Program-made: the position numbers and the translations under genes
Shown: positions 60,691 through 64,000 of the stretch, piece by piece
Position numbering within the stretch: position 1 is the first letter of the stretch
How the letters are laid out: every line of letters starts with the position of its first letter
DNA from: Actinophytocola sp963840275
Lineage (GTDB): Bacteria > Actinomycetota > Actinomycetes > Mycobacteriales > Pseudonocardiaceae
Direction: 5' to 3'
NCBI GenBank assembly: GCA_963840275.1
Contig: CAWIYK010000010.1
Location: 868,001-932,000, forward strand
Length of the DNA stretch: 64,000 bases
The notes under the pieces: model-generated
What the model was told of the DNA's origin: nothing
Seen by the model: the letters and a program-made list of their open reading frames with translations, nothing else
Database searches by the model: none

Positions 60691-61275
60691 CTCCCGCGCC
60701 GGCGCCTGCTGCCGGTGGGTGGCGAGGCCGAGCCACACGCACCCGGCGAGCATCAGGACGCCGTGCGCGATCCGGGCCGCCGGCGGCAGGTAGAACTGCG
60801 GGACGAACAGGGCGAACCCGGCGGCGAACACCACCGCGGCGTACCTGGCCTCGGTGCGCCACAGCGCCACGGCGACCCACACCGCGCCGACGCCCAGCGT
60901 CAGCAGGCCGACCGCGAACATGGTGGCCGGCACCGCGTGGAAACGCATCGCGTCCGCGATGGCCAGCAGCGACTCGCGGCTGCCCGCGGTGGCGGCGCCG
61001 TGCAGACCGAAGTCCTCCGCGCCGTAGTAGGGGAGCGTCAGGCCGGCGCCGACCCACGCGGTGACGACCGGGCCGAGGCCGATCCGGTCGCGTAGGGCGA
61101 GGAGCCCGAGCGGCACGAGGATGAAACCGATCATGGCGAACAGGTGCGAGGCGATCCACGCGGTCGAGCCCATCGAGGCGATCGCGCCCGTCGCGGTCGT
61201 CTCGTCGTGCCACGGGCGGACCGCGGGGTAGAGGAGGAAGAGCACGCCGGCGGCGGCGAGGGTGGCTCTGGACAT
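60667..61275 (-). CDS. Hypothetical six-helix membrane protein
   Basis: A 202-residue protein with about six hydrophobic helices (TLAAAGVLFLLYPAVRPW, WIASHLFAMIGFILVPLGLLAL, VVTAWVGAGLTLPYYGAEDFGLHG and others). Polar residues Tyr-Tyr-Gly-Ala-Glu-Asp-Phe-Gly between helices 3 and 4 may be functional. It is 7 bp downstream of the tetR gene stop and in the same direction, so it is probably the regulated target. Function unknown. Confidence 0.85.
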   Translation of the reverse strand: MSRATLAAAGVLFLLYPAVRPWHDETTATGAIASMGSTAWIASHLFAMIGFILVPLGLLALRDRIGLGPVVTAWVGAGLTLPYYGAEDFGLHGAATAGSRESLLAIADAMRFHAVPATMFAVGLLTLGVGAVWVAVALWRTEARYAAVVFAAGFALFVPQFYLPPAARIAHGVLMLAGCVWLGLATHRQQAPARELSGQGAA

Positions 61276-61282
61276 GGTGGTC

Positions 61283-61840
61283 CTACTTTCTTGGCAGGCC
61301 GGCGAGGACCAGGCTGATCAGTTGGTCGTAGGTCTCGTCGAGGTCCTCCGGGAGGCCGAAGCCCCCGTTGGCCTCGAGCGAGGCGAACCCGTGGACGGCC
61401 GCCCGCAGGCAGCGGGTGGCGTGGATGGCCGCGGCGTCGGTGAGGCCGTAGCCGCGCAGTGCCGCGAGCACCACTTCGAGAAGCTTCCCGCCGGCCGCGG
61501 CCAGCGCGGGGTCGTGCAGGGGGTCGAGGGGCATGACCGCGTAGCGGGCCGGGTGGCGGGTGACGTAGTCGCGGTAGGCACGCATGAGCTCGGTGACCGC
61601 GTCGTCGCCGGAACGCCCCATGACGGCCGTCGCGAACCGGTCGGCCATGTCCTCCAGCACGCGGACGCCGAGGAGCGTGCGGAGCTCGCCCAACCCGGCG
61701 ACGTGCTTGTACAGCGACGGGGTGGCCACCCCGGTCCGCTGCGCCACGGCGGCCAACGTGAGCGCGGCGTCCCCGTGCTCGTCGACGACCGCGAGCGCGG
61801 CGTCGACGACCGCGGTGGCCGAGAGTCCGGCCCTAGGCAT
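61283..61840 (-). CDS. TetR-family transcriptional regulator
   Basis: A 185-residue repressor. The HTH is at about 8-52 (ATAVVDAALAVVDEHGDAALTLAAVAQRTGVATPSLYKHVAGL), followed by a helical ligand-binding domain of the WHG type (HPARYAVMPLDPLHDPAL... AVHGFASLEANGGFG). AAGG lies 8 nt before the ATG. A perfect 19-bp inverted repeat lies 24 bp upstream and is the likely operator. It is co-transcribed with the membrane protein gene. Confidence 0.93.
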   Translation of the reverse strand: MPRAGLSATAVVDAALAVVDEHGDAALTLAAVAQRTGVATPSLYKHVAGLGELRTLLGVRVLEDMADRFATAVMGRSGDDAVTELMRAYRDYVTRHPARYAVMPLDPLHDPALAAAGGKLLEVVLAALRGYGLTDAAAIHATRCLRAAVHGFASLEANGGFGLPEDLDETYDQLISLVLAGLPRK

Positions 61841-61863
61841 GACGGCTACCTTGCATAGCCGTA

Positions 61864-61882
61864 AAGCTAATGCACTTAGCTT
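61864..61882. promoter_or_regulatory. TetR operator candidate
   Basis: AAGCTAATGCACTTAGCTT has perfect 7-bp arms around TGCAC, 24 bp before the tetR start and AT-rich against the background. The arms, size and position suit autorepression by the TetR protein. Confidence 0.75.
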
Positions 61883-61899
61883 AAGGTGTCAACGCGTGG

Positions 61900-62964
61900 T
61901 CAGGTGTCTGCCAACCACGCCAGCAGGCGGCCCTGCGACCAGCAGCGGCCGACGGCCTCGGTGCGCAGCGTCGAATGGTCGAACATCGCCAGGCCGACGA
62001 TGCTGTGGCCGGAGGCGCGGCGATCGCCGAGTGTCGGTATCGCCGGTGCGACTCCGACCCCTTCCGCCGACACCCACGCCACCGCCCGGTGGGTCGCCGC
62101 TTCGTCGAGGCGGTGCAGGAAGCGCAGGCGGCTCTCGAGAGGGAGGGCCGACAACGTCCACGTCGTGGTGACGACAGGCAGCGCGTCCGCGGGCACCTGG
62201 GCGAAGGCGTCGGGCAACACCTCGACGGCGTCACCGTGCAGCAGCAGCGGAGGGGCCGTCGCGGCCAGGGCTATCTCGGCTTCGAGCCCCGCGATCCGCT
62301 CCGGCTGATCTGGTGACACGCACGCGCGCAACCAGCGGGTGTCGTCCGCGTCGGTCACGTCGACCGGCTCGGGGTCGACGCCGATCCGGGCGACGACGTC
62401 GGGCAGCGCCCGTGTCGGGACGGGCCGGTCGCCCACGATCGAACACGACAGCCGCACGGTCGATGACGGGTCGCCCAGCGCCTGTCCGTTGCTGTAGGTG
62501 ATGCCGACGCGGTCGACGTTGAGGTTGAGCCCGGCCGAACAGCCCACGTCGATCAGCCCGACCGCGTTCGCGCCTGCCCGGTGCGCGGCCTCGGCGATGG
62601 CCGGGTACAGCACGGCGCAGCGTCCGGTCTCGTTGGTCCGCACCTTCCGACGCACGGCGATGGCCACGACCGAGTCGGTCATGCGCAGGAGCGTGTCGAT
62701 CGCCGCGTCGACGGCGGTGTCGCCGTCCGCGGCGGCGTAGGCCGCGGCGAGCGCCGGGGCGCGTCCGGAGAGGGCGAGGTCGTGCAGCGCGGCGAGGATC
62801 ACCGTGGGGTGCCGCTTGCGCGCCGGCACCGCCTCGATGGCCCGCAGCGCTTCGGCGGACTCACTCAGCGCGACGACGACGCGCTCGTACAGCGGCGATG
62901 TCTTGGCGGCGTCGACCTCGCCGAAGTGCCGGTACACCTGAGCGAGCGTGCGGGCCCTACCCAC
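61900..62964 (-). CDS. DUF2332 protein
   Basis: About 354 residues. The N terminus LAQVYRHFGEVDAAKTSPLYERVVVALSES and the Gly-rich stretch VGLIDVGCSAGLNLNVDRVGITYSNG identify DUF2332. The latter looks like a SAM-binding loop, so a methyltransferase-like fold is plausible. The start is uncertain: GTG at 62964 has AGGA 10 nt upstream; GTG 62973 is also in frame. The region upstream contains the 130-bp repeats. Confidence 0.88.
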   Translation of the reverse strand: MGRARTLAQVYRHFGEVDAAKTSPLYERVVVALSESAEALRAIEAVPARKRHPTVILAALHDLALSGRAPALAAAYAAADGDTAVDAAIDTLLRMTDSVVAIAVRRKVRTNETGRCAVLYPAIAEAAHRAGANAVGLIDVGCSAGLNLNVDRVGITYSNGQALGDPSSTVRLSCSIVGDRPVPTRALPDVVARIGVDPEPVDVTDADDTRWLRACVSPDQPERIAGLEAEIALAATAPPLLLHGDAVEVLPDAFAQVPADALPVVTTTWTLSALPLESRLRFLHRLDEAATHRAVAWVSAEGVGVAPAIPTLGDRRASGHSIVGLAMFDHSTLRTEAVGRCWSQGRLLAWLADT

Positions 62965-63034
62965 GCACGACACGTCCTGCGGTCGACCCTGACATCCCGC
63001 CGACTCTAGCCGGGACAAGACGCCAGGGCGGTCA

Positions 63035-63311
63035 CTTGGATCTTCGTGCGAAGGTCTGCGCCTGACCAACAGGTACCTCAGGGGAACGTGAAGGCACTCA
63101 GCCACCATCCACCTCGGTAGCCGCACCGTTCGCTGGGACGCGACCAACACTCAAAAATCCGGGGGCGGGCTAGGCCTGTCCCTTGGATCTTCGTGCGAAG
63201 GTCTGCGCCTGACCAACAGGTACCTCAGGGGAACGTGAAGGCACTCAGCCACCATCCACCTCGGTAGCCGCATCGTTCGCTGGGACGCGACCAACACTCA
63301 AAAATCCGGGG
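63035..63311. repeat. Two direct copies of a 130-bp element, period 147 bp
   Basis: Copies at about 63035-63164 and 63182-63311 are almost identical; I see one C/T difference (63126 versus 63273). Each starts CTTGGATCTTCGTGCGAAGG, which can form a small hairpin, and ends CTCAAAAATCCGGG. The pair fills the gap between the DUF2332 and IscA-like genes (62965-63318). No start codon, coding bias or known element is recognised. Confidence 0.88.
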
Positions 63312-63318
63312 AGGCGGA

Positions 63319-63612
63319 CTAGTCGATGCCTTGCGGTGTCAGGCGGAAGCGGGCCGTGCTCTCGACGGTGTCGGAGACGTCCAGTGCCTTGTCGTCCACG
63401 TAGTCGGCGGTCAGGGAGTCCACCAGCACCTTCGCGCCGGTCGTCTCCTCGGTGACCACCAGGTCCGTGTCGTCCGGCAGTGCGGCCACCGACATGGCGA
63501 AGGCCGGCTCACCGACGCGGGCCTCGACCCGCAGGCCGCCGCTCGCGCCGACGCCCTGGGCATCGACCAGCTTGCGGATGGCCAGGCCTGCTTCTGGCGT
63601 GATGTGCAGCAT
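63319..63612 (-). CDS. IscA/HesB-fold protein lacking the cluster cysteines
   Basis: A 97-residue protein. MLHITPEAGLAIRKLVDAQG, then GGLRVEAR and LVDSLTADYVDDKALDV follow the HesB/IscA-like fold (iron-sulfur biosynthesis domain), but it has no Cys at all, so it cannot hold a cluster by the usual ligands. Cys-less members are common in actinomycetes and remain uncharacterised. AGG directly before the ATG at 63612 is too close to be a good ribosome-binding site. Confidence 0.78.
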   Translation of the reverse strand: MLHITPEAGLAIRKLVDAQGVGASGGLRVEARVGEPAFAMSVAALPDDTDLVVTEETTGAKVLVDSLTADYVDDKALDVSDTVESTARFRLTPQGID

Positions 63613-63641
63613 CCTGCTGGCGTGCCCGGCCCCGCGCGCGC

Positions 63642-64000
63642 TCAAACACCCACCGGGCTCGTCGTGTGGTAGATCGCGTTGAGCCAGATCGTGTGCAGCA
63701 CGGTGACCACGTCGGACTCGGCGAGTGCCGGTTCGTCGCCCGCGAACAGCGCGTGCATCGACCGCTCGTTCATCGAGCTGAGCGCGACCGCGAGGTCCCT
63801 CGCCGGCAGCCCGGGCGGCGCCGCGCCCCGTTCCCGCTCCGCCTCGATCGCCGCGGCCGCGCGTTCCGTCCACACCGACATGACCGACGCCCACAGCGTG
63901 CGCACCTCGTCGTTGGTGCACCGCGCCTCCGCGCACGCGAGCGTCACCGCCCGGTGGTCGCGAAACGTGCGGTAGAACGCCGCGATGCAGTCTCGCCAGT
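63642..64000 (-). CDS. TetR-family regulator, C-terminal part cut by right edge
   Basis: About 119 C-terminal residues. RTFRDHRAVTLACAEARCTNDEVRTLWASVMSVW and LPARDLAVALSSMNERSMHALFAGDE fit the ligand-binding half of AcrR/EthR-like TetR proteins. The HTH lies beyond the window. It precedes the IscA-like gene by 29 bp in the same direction. Target unknown. Confidence 0.8.
   Translation of the reverse strand, partial: WRDCIAAFYRTFRDHRAVTLACAEARCTNDEVRTLWASVMSVWTERAAAAIEAERERGAAPPGLPARDLAVALSSMNERSMHALFAGDEPALAESDVVTVLHTIWLNAIYHTTSPVGV

Overview
This is a very GC-rich window with strong GC bias at third codon positions, frequent GTG and TTG starts, several genes that look leaderless, an actinobacterial LexA (SOS) box and a class III lanthipeptide locus. 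It suggests a filamentous actinomycete, most likely of the Pseudonocardiales (Lentzea, Saccharothrix or Amycolatopsis-like). The genus is an inference. I see no rRNA, tRNA, CRISPR array, intact insertion sequence or phage gene.

Layout. 1-4126: LacI-controlled glycoside hydrolase genes (GH39 and GH13) with three operator-like sites. 4138-7790: a heterodimeric ABC exporter whose two genes are separated by three tandem 74-bp units, each a 25-codon micro-ORF coupled by 4-nt overlaps. 7843-19132: mixed housekeeping and regulatory genes: imine-reductase-like enzyme with divergent MerR, a ribbon-helix-helix/Clp-N protein, a two-component system with a PepSY protein, GNAT, AhpD-like, MarR and methyltransferase genes, a secreted EEP-family phosphatase/nuclease, and SOS-controlled dinB with a decayed copy of its 3' end. 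19241-24177: sodium/solute symporter with a small partner, DUF1304, UdgX-type uracil-DNA glycosylase and a FUSC transporter.

24483-34695: an IclR-type regulator and a tight run of sugar-catabolism genes (Gfo/Idh dehydrogenase, creatininase family, three amidohydrolase-type genes, an enolase-superfamily dehydratase, a DapA-family aldolase, ABC binding protein and two permeases). The order fits oxidation, lactone opening, dehydration and aldol cleavage of an imported sugar. 34741-36780: a decayed AraC gene, an EamA exporter and its divergent LysR regulator.

36781-43854: a complete SapB/AmfS-type class III lanthipeptide locus (LanKC synthetase, 51-residue precursor absent from simple long-ORF lists, two ABC exporter subunits, and a convergent RamR-like regulator with Ser at the usual phospho-Asp position). 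44149-47206: secreted SGNH esterase, a fatty-acyl-AMP ligase and a DUF2277 protein. 47350-47770: three copies of a 118-bp repeat. 47888-52968: a membrane NRPS of the Pls/PosA (epsilon-poly-L-lysine synthetase) type overlapping an M1 metallopeptidase gene; its adenylation pocket reads as lysine-like.

53190-53935: two small secreted Cys-containing proteins and a clear terminator. 54341-60690: HerA, SbcD (Mre11), SbcC (Rad50) and a NurA-like protein in one operon, the bacterial counterpart of the archaeal DNA end-resection cassette; sbcC as written carries a 1-nt frameshift. 60667-64000: a membrane protein, two TetR regulators, a DUF2332 protein, a 130-bp direct repeat and a Cys-less IscA-like protein. 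The strongest candidates for new biology are the poly-amino-acid synthetase pair, the HerA-Mre11-Rad50-NurA operon, the lanthipeptide and the coupled micro-ORF array.
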